Source of the DNA: Oleispira antarctica RB-8
Lineage (GTDB): Bacteria; Pseudomonadota; Gammaproteobacteria; Pseudomonadales; Oceanobacteraceae
NCBI GenBank assembly: GCA_000967895.1
Contig: FO203512.1
Coordinates: forward strand, 1,945,350-2,009,349
DNA: 64,000 bases
Direction of reading: 5' to 3'
Part shown: positions 8,564 to 17,268 of the stretch, piece after piece
Position numbering within the stretch: position 1 is the first letter of the stretch
Layout of the letters: every line of letters starts with the position of its first letter
Program-made: the position numbers and the translations under genes
The notes under the pieces: generated by a model
The model's input: only the letters and a program-made list of their open reading frames with translations
What the model was told of the DNA's origin: nothing
Databases searched by the model: none

Positions 8564-9453
8564 ACGCTGTGAATGTTCGTCATAGTGCCTTGTGGATGGT
8601 TGGGGCGGTTATTGCCTTTTCACTCACTGCGATTGCGGGTCGAGAGGCGACGTCTCAACTTTCAGGATCTGCGTTGACCATCTCTCAGCTAGTCTTCTTT
8701 CGCAGTGTTATTGGGCTGGTATTAATTACCTGTGTGATATTTCTGCGTCATGGCAGCAATGCTCGAACTGTGATCTCCAGCCAAAGATTGCCTTTGCACT
8801 TTGGCCGAAATTTCTCACATTTTTGTGGGCAGTGGTGTTGGTTTTATGGCTTAGCCTTGCTGCCGATGGCACATGTTTTTGCGATCGAGTTTACGGTGCC
8901 TATTTGGACGGCGTTATTTGCTAGTCTAATACTCTCAGAATCTCTAACGATTAAGCGAATAATCTCTATTACTTTGGGTTTTATTGGTGTGCTTATTATA
9001 CTTCGACCAGGATTGGTTGATATTGAATCGGCGTCTTGGGTCGTATTGGCAGGCGCGGTTGCTTATGCCTTATCGCATACTCTGACGAAGCGCCTGGCGG
9101 GTATAGATAGTGCCTTAACCATTCTTTTTTATATGCATATCATGCAATTGCCACTGGCGTTGTTCTTGGTGGCTTTTGACTTTTCTTGGCCGCAGGGGAT
9201 TGCGTGGCTGTGGGTTTCAATGACAGCTATGGCGGCGTTATCGGCGCATTTTTGTATGGCGAAAGCACTGTCATTGGCTGATGCGATGATTGTAATGCCG
9301 ATGGATTTTTTACGCTTACCCTTGATTGCCGTTGTGGGGTATTTTCTGTATCAAGAATCAATCGATATGTTTCTATTATTTGGGGCGGCAGTCATGTTGT
9401 TCGGGAATATGTTGTCTTTAAAGGAAAAGCCAGTGGCCAGCGGATCTGAGTGA
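8560..9453 (+). CDS. DMT superfamily transporter (EamA domains)
   Basis: 297 residues with about ten transmembrane helices in two EamA repeats (roughly residues 10-145 and 155-290), the standard drug/metabolite transporter layout. The motif FAIEFTVPIWTALFASLILSE split over helices 4-5 is characteristic of the first repeat (here starting at residue 107), and the second repeat ends with a matching PMDFLRLPLIA segment. Substrate cannot be predicted. It overlaps the DUF2947 gene by 4 bp and is convergent with lpxL, 22 bp away. Confidence 0.83.
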   Translation: MNAVNVRHSALWMVGAVIAFSLTAIAGREATSQLSGSALTISQLVFFRSVIGLVLITCVIFLRHGSNARTVISSQRLPLHFGRNFSHFCGQWCWFYGLALLPMAHVFAIEFTVPIWTALFASLILSESLTIKRIISITLGFIGVLIILRPGLVDIESASWVVLAGAVAYALSHTLTKRLAGIDSALTILFYMHIMQLPLALFLVAFDFSWPQGIAWLWVSMTAMAALSAHFCMAKALSLADAMIVMPMDFLRLPLIAVVGYFLYQESIDMFLLFGAAVMLFGNMLSLKEKPVASGSE

Positions 9454-9475
9454 TCCGCTGTGAGTGGTGTTCTGT

Positions 9476-10435
9476 TTAAGTACTCTTCTTCTTTTTCTTA
9501 CGCTGTTTCTTAGGGTAAAAAGGCGTTTCGCCTTCGGGGCGAGAGCGGAAACGTCTATGCATCCATAAGTATTGCTCAGGATGGATGCGTATAAAGCTTT
9601 CGAGTTGCGCATTTAAACGGGTGGCAGCGGTGATGTCGTCGTCGTTAGCAATGTCTTCGAAGATCGGCGAAAAGCGTATGTTGTAGTGGCCGTCAGATTC
9701 TCTAAATTGGCTAATCATCAATACTGTGGCGTCTGTTTTTTGCGTAAGTCTCATGGCGGCTTTTACGGTCGCTGTTTGTACGCCGAAGAAGGGGGCGAAT
9801 ACCGAGCGCTTAGCACCAAAATCTTGATCATAACCATACCAAACGATGTTGCCTTGTTTAATAAAATCAGTCATTGCAGGGAGTTCATGCTTGCTGAATT
9901 TCTCATGGCTATAACGCATGCGGTGACGCTCGATAATGGCATTGAATAATGGGTTGTCATTGGGGCGGTACATGTAGTTAAACTTAAAAACGCTGTTTAC
10001 CATGGGGCCTGCGAGATCAAGAATACTGAAATGACCGCCCATTAAAACGACACCTTTACCTCTGCTTTCTGCTTCTTTCAAATGTTCTAAACCATAGACT
10101 TCAAGATTGTCGAGAATCGGTTGATGGTTGCCCCACCAAGCAATGGTTGTTTCAACCATGCCTTTCATGTTGGCAATGAAAGATTGAAATACCAGTGCTT
10201 CTTGTTGCTGTGCGTTTAGTTCTGGAAAACAGGCTTTAATGTTTGTGCGGGTAATGGTTAGGCGAATTCCACCTTGCTTATACATCAATGTGCCTAATTG
10301 AGTGCCTAGCCACATTTGGGCTTTATTCGGTAATAATGACATAAGGTACATTAGCCCGATGCCCATCCATGTTATCCAGTAACGTGGATGGAGGTAATTT
10401 GAATAATGATATTCTTTAGGAATGTTTTTTTTCAT
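9476..10435 (-). CDS. lpxL: Lipid A biosynthesis lauroyl-type acyltransferase
   Basis: 319 residues from ATG 10435. It transfers a secondary acyl chain onto Kdo2-lipid IVA at the cytoplasmic face of the inner membrane. The N-terminal block LHPRYWITWMGIGLMYL gives a membrane anchor; the H-x4-D catalytic motif is GGHFSILDLAG, followed by YRPNDNPL and the late MHRRFRSRPEGETPFY. These resemble LpxL more than LpxM. A longer frame reaches a TTG at 10489, but the family start matches ATG 10435. The C-terminus is a strongly basic Lys tail (KKQRKKKKKST), slightly longer than in E. coli. Confidence 0.88.
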   Translation of the reverse strand: MKKNIPKEYHYSNYLHPRYWITWMGIGLMYLMSLLPNKAQMWLGTQLGTLMYKQGGIRLTITRTNIKACFPELNAQQQEALVFQSFIANMKGMVETTIAWWGNHQPILDNLEVYGLEHLKEAESRGKGVVLMGGHFSILDLAGPMVNSVFKFNYMYRPNDNPLFNAIIERHRMRYSHEKFSKHELPAMTDFIKQGNIVWYGYDQDFGAKRSVFAPFFGVQTATVKAAMRLTQKTDATVLMISQFRESDGHYNIRFSPIFEDIANDDDITAATRLNAQLESFIRIHPEQYLWMHRRFRSRPEGETPFYPKKQRKKKKKST

Positions 10436-10798
10436 TGTTATTGTATCGACGCTGTTATGGAAATGGTCAGGAATACTGGGGTTGCTCAAGTATTACGAGT
10501 TCAGTGGAGCAAGGACATTCTAATCTAAAATAGCGGAATCTAACAATCTGAATCAATTAATGAGTATTGGCAAAAATAATTTCAGCTACACAAAATTTCA
10601 AAAAAGCACTTGCAAGTAGATCTTTCCTTATAAAACAGTGACTTAAAAAGGTACATTTTGACGTTCAATAAGAGGTGGAAAAATCAAGTAAAAAAGCGAA
10701 TAAAAAGGGCTTGATTTTGTCGGCTAAATCGAAGAAAGTGCGCGTCCTTTTTTGCTCTTGCCTCGTCATCAAAGAGCCGTTTTATTGAGAATATACCG
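10436..10798. other. Non-coding spacer between lpxL and the DUF2750 gene
   Basis: 363 AT-rich bases between divergent genes. It must hold both promoters. I see no convincing -35/-10 pair, RNA gene or ORF of note; a TTGACG at about 10658 has no matching -10 at 16-18 bp. Confidence 0.4.
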
Positions 10799-11203
10799 AT
10801 GAATCATGTACTAACCGAACAGCAAATCCAATCCGTTGCCAGCATGGGAGAAAAAGCTTTGTATGAATATTTTATACAGCAGTCGGTTGAGCATAAGCAG
10901 GTTTGGGGGTTGCGTGACGAAGATGGGTTTGTGCAGTTAGGCACTGAAGATCAGGTGTGTTTGCCAGTATGGCCTCATGCAGAGTTGGCGATGCAATGTG
11001 CCATGGACGAGTGGGAAGGTTGTGAGGCGGTTGCGATTCCTGTGCAAGTTTGGGCCAGTCATTGGTTAACGAATATGGGAAAGAAGGGTGCTTGGTTGAC
11101 GATATGCCCGAACGAATATGATGATTGTTTAGTCTGTGAGCCGTTAGATGTGCAGCGTGATACCTTATGTGCCATGCCAGTGGCTAATGACTTGATGCAC
11201 TAG
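10799..11203 (+). CDS. DUF2750 family protein
   Basis: 134-residue soluble protein. The sequence 'VWGLRDEDGFVQLGTEDQ' followed by LPVWPHAELAMQCA and a Trp-rich middle (DEWEGCEAVAIPVQVW) is the pattern of DUF2750, a small widespread family of unknown function related to suppressor-of-fused-like folds. The start ATG 10799 has no strong Shine-Dalgarno (ATACCG). It is convergent with yebG; an 8-bp inverted repeat ACCGCCGA/TCGGCGGT (11239-11246, 11290-11297) lies in between. Confidence 0.78.
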   Translation: MNHVLTEQQIQSVASMGEKALYEYFIQQSVEHKQVWGLRDEDGFVQLGTEDQVCLPVWPHAELAMQCAMDEWEGCEAVAIPVQVWASHWLTNMGKKGAWLTICPNEYDDCLVCEPLDVQRDTLCAMPVANDLMH

Positions 11204-11335
11204 TGCTTTCGTGAGGGGTGAGTTGAAAATAAATAGACACCGCCGATATGGTTATGAGTACCTTAAGTGTCAGCTTCAGGTTGGCTAATTCGGCGGTTTG
11301 AAAATAGGCTTTATGAAGCGAGTTGAATGCTCGCT

Positions 11336-11605
11336 TTAATCTTCGGCTTCAGCAGTTTCGTCAGCGGTGGCAAATAAAACGTCAGCTTTACCCTTAATTG
11401 CTTGTGCTAATAGATCTTTATTACGAGCAAAAACAAGTCCAATTTCTTCTACTTGCTGTTCACTCAATCCTGCAACCTTCTGCTCCATAAAATGACTTAC
11501 GGCTTCTGCAAGCTCGAGCATCTTGTCATACTCATCGGCTTCTTTTTTACTGGTGAAGGTTCTGCTTATATCTCTGTCTGACATAAATAAAGTTACCACT
11601 GCCAT
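11336..11605 (-). CDS. yebG: YebG family DNA-damage-inducible protein
   Basis: 89 residues, close to E. coli YebG (96). It shares 'FTSKKEADEYDKMLELAE' and the following helical region, with an acidic tail. YebG is a small SOS-regulated protein of uncertain biochemical role. An excellent LexA box lies at 11624-11643, 18 bp upstream of the start codon, supporting both the identification and SOS control. TAGGAG precedes ATG 11605 at good spacing. It is monocistronic and convergent with the DUF2750 gene. Confidence 0.88.
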   Translation of the reverse strand: MAVVTLFMSDRDISRTFTSKKEADEYDKMLELAEAVSHFMEQKVAGLSEQQVEEIGLVFARNKDLLAQAIKGKADVLFATADETAEAED

Positions 11606-11623
11606 GGATTTACTCCTAAAAAG

Positions 11624-11643
11624 TACTGTATGGCTAAACAGTA
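11624..11643 (-). promoter_or_regulatory. LexA (SOS) box upstream of yebG
   Basis: TACTGTATGGCTAAACAGTA: CTGT-N8-ACAG with flanking TA on both sides, matching the enterobacterial LexA consensus at all conserved positions. Its position just before the yebG ribosome site fits repression by LexA. Confidence 0.88.
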
Positions 11644-11827
11644 TTTGATTGTGCGGTTTGAGTCAAGAAGATAACTTCAAAGCGTCATTAAAAATCGAAT
11701 AATGTCGAAATGCCCCAGTTTCTTTTGTGATCATCGCTTATGGGTCTGGTGATTAGTAGGGCTATTCCGCTATTATTGCTTATAGAGATCTAGAACTCAG
11801 TAATCTTTCATATATTTAGGAGTATCG

Positions 11828-12553
11828 ATGCAGTTTGAACAGGAGGTGGTAGTGAATACGATTTGTCTGGTCTGGTTTTTTGTTTGTTGGGTCGGTTATA
11901 CGTTTTATGCTCGCAGTCGGGCGAGTAAACAGTCTTGTCTTGCGACAGAGTTGCATAATTACCGAGTATCTTGGATGCGCCGAGTTTTATTAAGGGATAT
12001 TCGGGTAGGGGATGCGGCATTGATCGCCAATCTTGAACGTAACGTGAGCTTCTTAGCATCAACCACTATTTTGATACTGGCGGGTTTGTTAACCGTATTT
12101 ACGGTGTCTGACCAAGTCTCTGGTTTGGTCTCACAAATTCCTTTTGCTATTAATGCCAGTCCTTTATCGGTTCAGCTAAAGGTGGTGATGTTGGTCGTGA
12201 TTTTTGTTTATGCATTTTTTACGTTTACTTGGTCTATGCGTCAATATGGCTTTTGCTCCATTGTGCTTGGGGCTGCGCCGATGGTTGAGGAGAAAGGCGT
12301 GAGTGTTGGAGAACGTGAGCGCTATGCGTTTTATGCCGCCCGAGTCATTGATCTTGCGGGCCTGAGTTATAATCATGGTTTGCGCGCTTACTATTTTGCG
12401 TTGTCGGTATTGGCTTGGTTTATTAGTCCGTATTTGTTTTTCTTATCGACCAGCTTCGTTGTTGCGGTGTTATATCGACGTGAGTTTAAATCACGTTCTT
12501 TGCGGGCGTTAAGGCAAGCTGATAGCTCTAGTGAGCATCCTTTAAATTTATGA
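11828..12553 (+). CDS. DUF599 family membrane protein
   Basis: 241 residues with about four to five transmembrane helices (residues about 9-25, 74-92, 114-135 and two near 190-225). The pattern WMRRVLLRDIRVGDAALIANL followed by a long helix is typical of DUF599, an uncharacterised inner-membrane family. The segment starting at residue 50 (WMRRVLLRDIRVGD) is the clearest signature. ATG 11828 is preceded by TAGGAG at ideal spacing. The C-terminus is Arg-rich and cytoplasmic. It appears monocistronic. Confidence 0.8.
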   Translation: MQFEQEVVVNTICLVWFFVCWVGYTFYARSRASKQSCLATELHNYRVSWMRRVLLRDIRVGDAALIANLERNVSFLASTTILILAGLLTVFTVSDQVSGLVSQIPFAINASPLSVQLKVVMLVVIFVYAFFTFTWSMRQYGFCSIVLGAAPMVEEKGVSVGERERYAFYAARVIDLAGLSYNHGLRAYYFALSVLAWFISPYLFFLSTSFVVAVLYRREFKSRSLRALRQADSSSEHPLNL

Positions 12554-12612
12554 ATTTAGAGTGTTGGTTATGAAGGGATGAACTTTTTTTGTAATTTATT
12601 AACAAATAAGAA

Positions 12613-12651
12613 GCAAAAAAAACGCCCATCGGTAGTTATTACCGATGAACG
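12613..12651 (-). terminator. Minus-strand intrinsic terminator with no annotated minus-strand gene
   Basis: CATCGGTA/TACCGATG form an 8-bp perfect stem (12627-12634 and 12640-12647) with a 5-nt loop. On the minus strand the hairpin is followed by GGGCGTTTTTTTTGC, a strong U-run. On the plus strand there is no T-run. Both neighbouring genes are on the plus strand, so the signal suggests an unannotated minus-strand transcript from the 12.65-12.85 kb spacer. Confidence 0.6.
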
Positions 12652-12856
12652 TCTAAAAGTGTGCAATATGATGTGTAAATCATGGGGTTATACTAATTCT
12701 TATAATGCTTTCTGTCTGTTAGCTAAGTGAGTCTTTTTGTAACTATTTGTCTTTGGATGTCGTATTCATTGAATAGATAGTCTCAACAGCTTCACTTGAG
12801 TTCAATTGCTGTTATGATTCTGGCAATTTTTAAAATGATATTTTTTAGTGAGATCT

Positions 12857-15850
12857 ATGATGCGTCTGAGTTTTCGTTCGATGGTTACGCTTTCAGTGGT
12901 ATTGGTTTTAACCGCTTGCAGCGATAGTGGTGGTGGTAGTAGTTCAACAGTCTCAATTAAAGGTTGGGTCGGCGCTCAAGGGCTTGATAGTGCTCAGGTT
13001 GTGCCGAGTTTGGTGAATGAATCTGGCCAGGTGAGCTTCGATACTAATGACATTTATGTCGGCTCAAGAGAATCGACAAGTAGTGAAAGCGAATTTTCGG
13101 CCAATGTAACGGTTGAAGAAATATATTTGCTTATCGCCAGAGGACAAATCGAAGATGCGGATAAGGATAATAGTAATGATGCAACGCAGCGTTTATGCCA
13201 ATTGGCGTTAGGTTGTACTTCTTCTGGTGTCTTTTACGAATATAAAGCATTTTATCCCGCAGTCACCGGATTTGAGTGGCGCACTATTGTTTATAATCCA
13301 AGCAGTGGCAGCCGTAACAATATCAATGCGATTACGACTCTTTCTGATTCTTTTGCTTACCTTTATGATGTGAAAAGTAGCCGTACGAATGGGGTGTATA
13401 CCGTTTATGATATCGTTTTAGCTAATTCTCAAATTTCAAATTTATTTGGCCTAGGTGATATTGTTGGTGAGCTGCCTGCCAATCTTACTAAATTGAATTC
13501 ATTAAAAAGTGATAGTGCTAGTACAAAAAATCAAGTCCGTTATGGTGCATTATTAGGTGGATTGCAGCAATTAGAGCTAGCTTATCAGGCTAATGCTACA
13601 GGAGCAGATGAAGAGTATATTACTAAAGTAGCGACTGAGTTAGCGAACGATGAAGGTCAGTTGTATTTTCATACCAGCGTTGTAGAGCGTGAGTTAACTA
13701 AAGAAGCGCTTTATCTTGCTGCGTATGAAAATTTGCAAGCGATTATTCCTACTATAACGAAAAGCGGAATGTCAGCCTTGGCGACGCAGGTGGTGGAAGA
13801 TCTGAAAGCTGAGCGCATGGCTGCTTTGGCCGAACCTGTCGATACCAAAACAGTGGCAGTGTCTGACGACCTTTCTACTTTGTTAGCGGAAAGTGAAATT
13901 GAAAATGTTGATTTAGGTATAGAAAAAACTAAGCTGTTTGTTGCTTCTTTATTGGATTATCAAAATACATTCTGGACAGACGGCTATAAAGTAGAGGCTG
14001 AAGTATATCGAGATAAATTAACGGCCATCGCAGATACACATAAAGATAACTTAAATAGCTTAGTTGCTGAATTTTCTCGTATTCAGGATTATTACGTCAC
14101 GTGCATTATCGGTGGTGCTTTGTGTGATGAGTCGCAGAGTAATGGCGGCTTTTCCGATTTGGAATTGCGTAAAGACGGCTATAACAGTTTAACGAAAACC
14201 CTAACGATGGATGGTGGCAAATTAGTTATCTCTCAGGCGTTAGCTGACTTAAGCGTTACCGGAAGTAGTACGCTTACGGAATCACACGCAGTTGATGTTT
14301 ATATTACGGGTACTTTAGAAAAAAATAATCTCACTTTGCTGCTAAAGCATAATTTGGACAGCGATGAAGAAGAGATAGACGTTCCATCGAGTATGCGTAT
14401 TTACTATTCTGAAGCAGTCAGTGAAGCAAGGTCCGATCTTGACATTACGGGTTATGAATTAATGTGGGGTGACTTTCAACTCTATGACCAAGCGGCTGTT
14501 GGAGAGTTAACAGAAACTGATTTGGCTGGAGCTTTTAGTATTTTCTATCGTGGTGTACGTGACCCTCAAGATACAGATATACCTAACAGTTCCGAGTTGC
14601 GCTTTAACATTGAAAATTTCTCATTATCATCGGTAATCTCAGATAGTGTGGATACGGATGCGTCAGACAGTGATTTTTCGACACTGTTTATTACTGCCAA
14701 AGCAACCAATGCCGACGTGTACTATCCACCTAAGAAGTTTTCTAGTTTTAATGGATTTTTCACCACTAATAATGATCATGCCATCAATGATATAGAGCCA
14801 GGGCTACTAACATATACTCAATCCACCGAATCGATTCAGCTTGGTTCGAAAGTCATAATGGTTAATACGGTAGATTTTGTAAATTCTCTAGGGGAAGACG
14901 TTCGGTATCGATTTTATCCTAATGAAAGCGTAGTTGATGAGGATGATGGTAATGGTAATGGTGATGTTAAGGAGACGATTACTCAGCATCGAATCGAAAA
15001 GTGTGAGCTCGTAAAAGGCACGACGAATGTTGCTAAATGCGAACCGAAAACTAAAGTTTATGAGGGGCAAAATGTTCAAAAGGTTATTAATGAATTATGG
15101 GAATTAGGAGTATTTCAGCTAACAGCCGTTGATGGTCGTGGTACTTATTTTATCGATTTTCCAACAACGGTAGACGATCAAGGTTGTAAGGTCTTGAGCC
15201 CACTAGAAGATACAACAATATTAGATGGACGCTTGTTAGAGCAGCAGGTACTAGGTCTCGATTCCGTTAGATTGGTTAGCGTGATATCTCTAGATAATGA
15301 TGCAGGTACCGCATTGGCAGGTACTCTGTTTGATTTAACAATTCTTGCCCCTACTGCGACGAAATATGAAATATCTGCTGCACTTTCTCATAATTACAGC
15401 TCAACGGGTGAAGATAATAGTGGATTTATAGTAGGAACGGGGAGTAGTGTAAATGTTGTTCGTATTCGTTATGACACGTCTGCGGATTTTGAAAATACGG
15501 GTTATGTTTCTATTGTTAAAAGCGGTGTGGAATTAACGCTTGCAGATGGAAGTGTAGAGGATGAAGATCAAAGGTTAACGGCGTTTGTTTCTCAAAGTTT
15601 TGATGCGGATGGCACAAACTCAATAACTTATAAACTTGTTGAGAATGAAGATGGTGATGCGGAGCGTTGTGTTTCGTCGGTTGGCAGTGTGTACGATAAA
15701 GATGTAGATAATACTGACCTGCTTGAACAAGTCTTTTATTTAAACTACCGTGGCGTAGTTTATGCGACGGTTCGTCAAGAGAGTGGTGCTTGGATTATTC
15801 GCTATATTGACGGTACTTGGTTTATTCCTGGCACTGGTGTTAGTGGATAA
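12857..15850 (+). CDS. Large secreted lipoprotein of unknown function
   Basis: About 997 residues. The signal peptide ends in the lipobox LTAC followed by SDSGGGSSS, a flexible Ser/Gly linker, so it is predicted to be an outer-membrane lipoprotein. The rest is soluble, acidic and rich in Ser, Asp and Thr, with alternating strand-like segments and a DEDDGNGNGD insert near residue 695. I recognise no domain. Candidate starts are GTG 12848, ATG 12857 and ATG 12860; 12857 is chosen because GAG lies upstream and the signal peptide is complete. mlaA follows immediately, so co-transcription is likely. Confidence 0.7.
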   Translation: MMRLSFRSMVTLSVVLVLTACSDSGGGSSSTVSIKGWVGAQGLDSAQVVPSLVNESGQVSFDTNDIYVGSRESTSSESEFSANVTVEEIYLLIARGQIEDADKDNSNDATQRLCQLALGCTSSGVFYEYKAFYPAVTGFEWRTIVYNPSSGSRNNINAITTLSDSFAYLYDVKSSRTNGVYTVYDIVLANSQISNLFGLGDIVGELPANLTKLNSLKSDSASTKNQVRYGALLGGLQQLELAYQANATGADEEYITKVATELANDEGQLYFHTSVVERELTKEALYLAAYENLQAIIPTITKSGMSALATQVVEDLKAERMAALAEPVDTKTVAVSDDLSTLLAESEIENVDLGIEKTKLFVASLLDYQNTFWTDGYKVEAEVYRDKLTAIADTHKDNLNSLVAEFSRIQDYYVTCIIGGALCDESQSNGGFSDLELRKDGYNSLTKTLTMDGGKLVISQALADLSVTGSSTLTESHAVDVYITGTLEKNNLTLLLKHNLDSDEEEIDVPSSMRIYYSEAVSEARSDLDITGYELMWGDFQLYDQAAVGELTETDLAGAFSIFYRGVRDPQDTDIPNSSELRFNIENFSLSSVISDSVDTDASDSDFSTLFITAKATNADVYYPPKKFSSFNGFFTTNNDHAINDIEPGLLTYTQSTESIQLGSKVIMVNTVDFVNSLGEDVRYRFYPNESVVDEDDGNGNGDVKETITQHRIEKCELVKGTTNVAKCEPKTKVYEGQNVQKVINELWELGVFQLTAVDGRGTYFIDFPTTVDDQGCKVLSPLEDTTILDGRLLEQQVLGLDSVRLVSVISLDNDAGTALAGTLFDLTILAPTATKYEISAALSHNYSSTGEDNSGFIVGTGSSVNVVRIRYDTSADFENTGYVSIVKSGVELTLADGSVEDEDQRLTAFVSQSFDADGTNSITYKLVENEDGDAERCVSSVGSVYDKDVDNTDLLEQVFYLNYRGVVYATVRQESGAWIIRYIDGTWFIPGTGVSG

Positions 15851-15867
15851 TAATGAGGAGTCTATCG

Positions 15868-16614
15868 ATGGTTAAAGTGCAATACGGGTTATTCTTAATT
15901 AGTTTGTTGATCTTACCCAAATTGGGTATGAGTGATGAAAGTGTTGATCCATGGCAGGGCTTTAACCGTTCAGTCTTTGAATTTAATGAAACCTTGGACA
16001 TGTATGTAGCAAAACCAGTGGCTCAAGGTTATCAAGCTGTTACTCCGCAATTTGTTGATACTGGGGTTAGTAACTTTTTTTCAAATCTCGAAGATGTATT
16101 GATTGTTCTTAATGATGTTTTTCAGCTTAAGCCGGTTCAAGCGCTGTCGGATACTGGACGTTTTTTAATAAACTCGACGATTGGCTTGTTTGGTTTTTTT
16201 GATGTGGCTAGTCATATTGGTTTGATGAAGCATGATGAGGATCTGGGTCAAACCTTGGGGTACTGGGGGGTCGGTGCAGGCCCATACATTATGCTCCCAG
16301 TATTGGGGCCAAGTAATGTTCGTGATACTTTTGGGCTTGCGGGTGATTCTCTATCGGGTTTTGGTTATACCGAGGTGACAGATACACTAGCACAGCAAAG
16401 TGGATTATGGCTATTACGCAATATTGATGTTCGTGCCGACTTAATCGCTTCAGAAGGCTTGATAACGGGAGATCGCTATACCTTCTTTCGAAGTTTTTAT
16501 ATGCAGCGCAGAGATTATCTTGTCAGAGATGGTGTTGTAGAGGACGAGTTTGGAGACGATTTTGATGAAGACTTTGAGCAATACGATGAAGAAGTTGACG
16601 AAGATCTTTATTAG
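15868..16614 (+). CDS. mlaA: MlaA/VacJ family outer-membrane lipid asymmetry protein
   Basis: 248 residues from ATG 15868, chosen because GAGGAG is 9 bases upstream; ATG 15853 lies inside that ribosome site. MlaA removes misplaced phospholipids from the outer leaflet and hands them to MlaC. Family motifs are DPWQGFNRSVFEFNE, NFFSNLEDV, FDVASHIGL and LGQTLGYWGVGAGPYIMLP. The leader has no Cys, so it is not an obvious lipoprotein, as in some Pseudomonas homologs. The C-terminus is an acidic Asp/Glu tail of about 30 residues. It follows the giant lipoprotein by 2-17 bp; mlaFEDCB are not in the window. Confidence 0.9.
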   Translation: MVKVQYGLFLISLLILPKLGMSDESVDPWQGFNRSVFEFNETLDMYVAKPVAQGYQAVTPQFVDTGVSNFFSNLEDVLIVLNDVFQLKPVQALSDTGRFLINSTIGLFGFFDVASHIGLMKHDEDLGQTLGYWGVGAGPYIMLPVLGPSNVRDTFGLAGDSLSGFGYTEVTDTLAQQSGLWLLRNIDVRADLIASEGLITGDRYTFFRSFYMQRRDYLVRDGVVEDEFGDDFDEDFEQYDEEVDEDLY

Positions 16615-16664
16615 TTTAAATGCACTGCAAACTGCTTGTGCTCTGATTTATTCTTTTTACTGTG

Positions 16665-16690
16665 TGCGTTAGCCAAATAGGCTAACCGCA
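16665..16690. terminator. Hairpin between convergent mlaA and the PilZ gene
   Basis: TTAGCC/GGCTAA stem extended by TGCG/CGCA with one bulge, loop AAATA. There is no T-run on either strand, so it is a weak or Rho-assisted terminator at best. It lies midway between two converging genes. Confidence 0.4.
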
Positions 16691-16726
16691 CAAATACGCT
16701 CAATCGTTCAAGTTGAAAGTAAGGTA

Positions 16727-17062
16727 TTATAAATATTGGTCAATGCTTGCGCCATATTGATAGCTGTCGTCGGGCATTAGACGAACACGTAGGATAGTTG
16801 CTTTAGCTTCTAAGGCAGCAGTGCCTCCGCCTCCGCTTTGAATCGACAGTACAACCTCGCTATTCACTTCAAAGCTTTGCTGGCTTTCAATCAGCGCGCC
16901 CGTGCTGCTCAAATCTAAGCACGTTGCGGTATAGCTTTGATCATTAAAGTATATTTGACTGTCCGTTGTTACTTGCATACGGATGAAATCACGTTTTTCA
17001 CTATAATCCCTTGAAGCTTGGCCCATATCGAGGGTTCCTTTCTTGTTATTGTTTGTACTCAT
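16727..17062 (-). CDS. PilZ domain protein (predicted c-di-GMP receptor)
   Basis: 111 residues consisting of a single PilZ domain. Both c-di-GMP binding motifs are present: R-x3-R in KRDFIRM and D-x-S-x2-G in DLSSTGA. Binding of the second messenger is therefore likely, and the effector partner is unknown. A Gly run (SGGGG) interrupts one strand loop. It is divergent from the response-regulator phosphatase gene, which has a comparable neighbourhood in pseudomonads as I recall (PilZ, REC-PP2C and STAS genes beside vacJ). The start has only a weak ribosome site. Confidence 0.85.
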   Translation of the reverse strand: MSTNNNKKGTLDMGQASRDYSEKRDFIRMQVTTDSQIYFNDQSYTATCLDLSSTGALIESQQSFEVNSEVVLSIQSGGGGTAALEAKATILRVRLMPDDSYQYGASIDQYL

Positions 17063-17268
17063 GCTATCACCGCTGTTGGGTTTTTTAAATTGCTGTGCAG
17101 TAAATCTTTGGACAAACGTCCTGTCTTAAGTAAAGCACTTAATATACCAGAAGGGTGGAAGTTGATAATATTGTCTAATTTTACCGATATTCATCCAGCG
17201 TATATTGCACTGCTTCGGGGTTGCGTATATTGTTCGCACAATCGAAAGTTCCAACTTGGAGTAGCTTG

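Noticed and set aside
11239-11297. ACCGCCGA/TCGGCGGT inverted repeat as a terminator
   Set aside because: Arms are only 8 bp with a 43-nt loop and no T-run; noted as a possible structure only.
12737-12747. Another Ter-like match, TTGTAACTATT
   Set aside because: Shares only the last 11 bases; the GTATG half with the lock base is absent.
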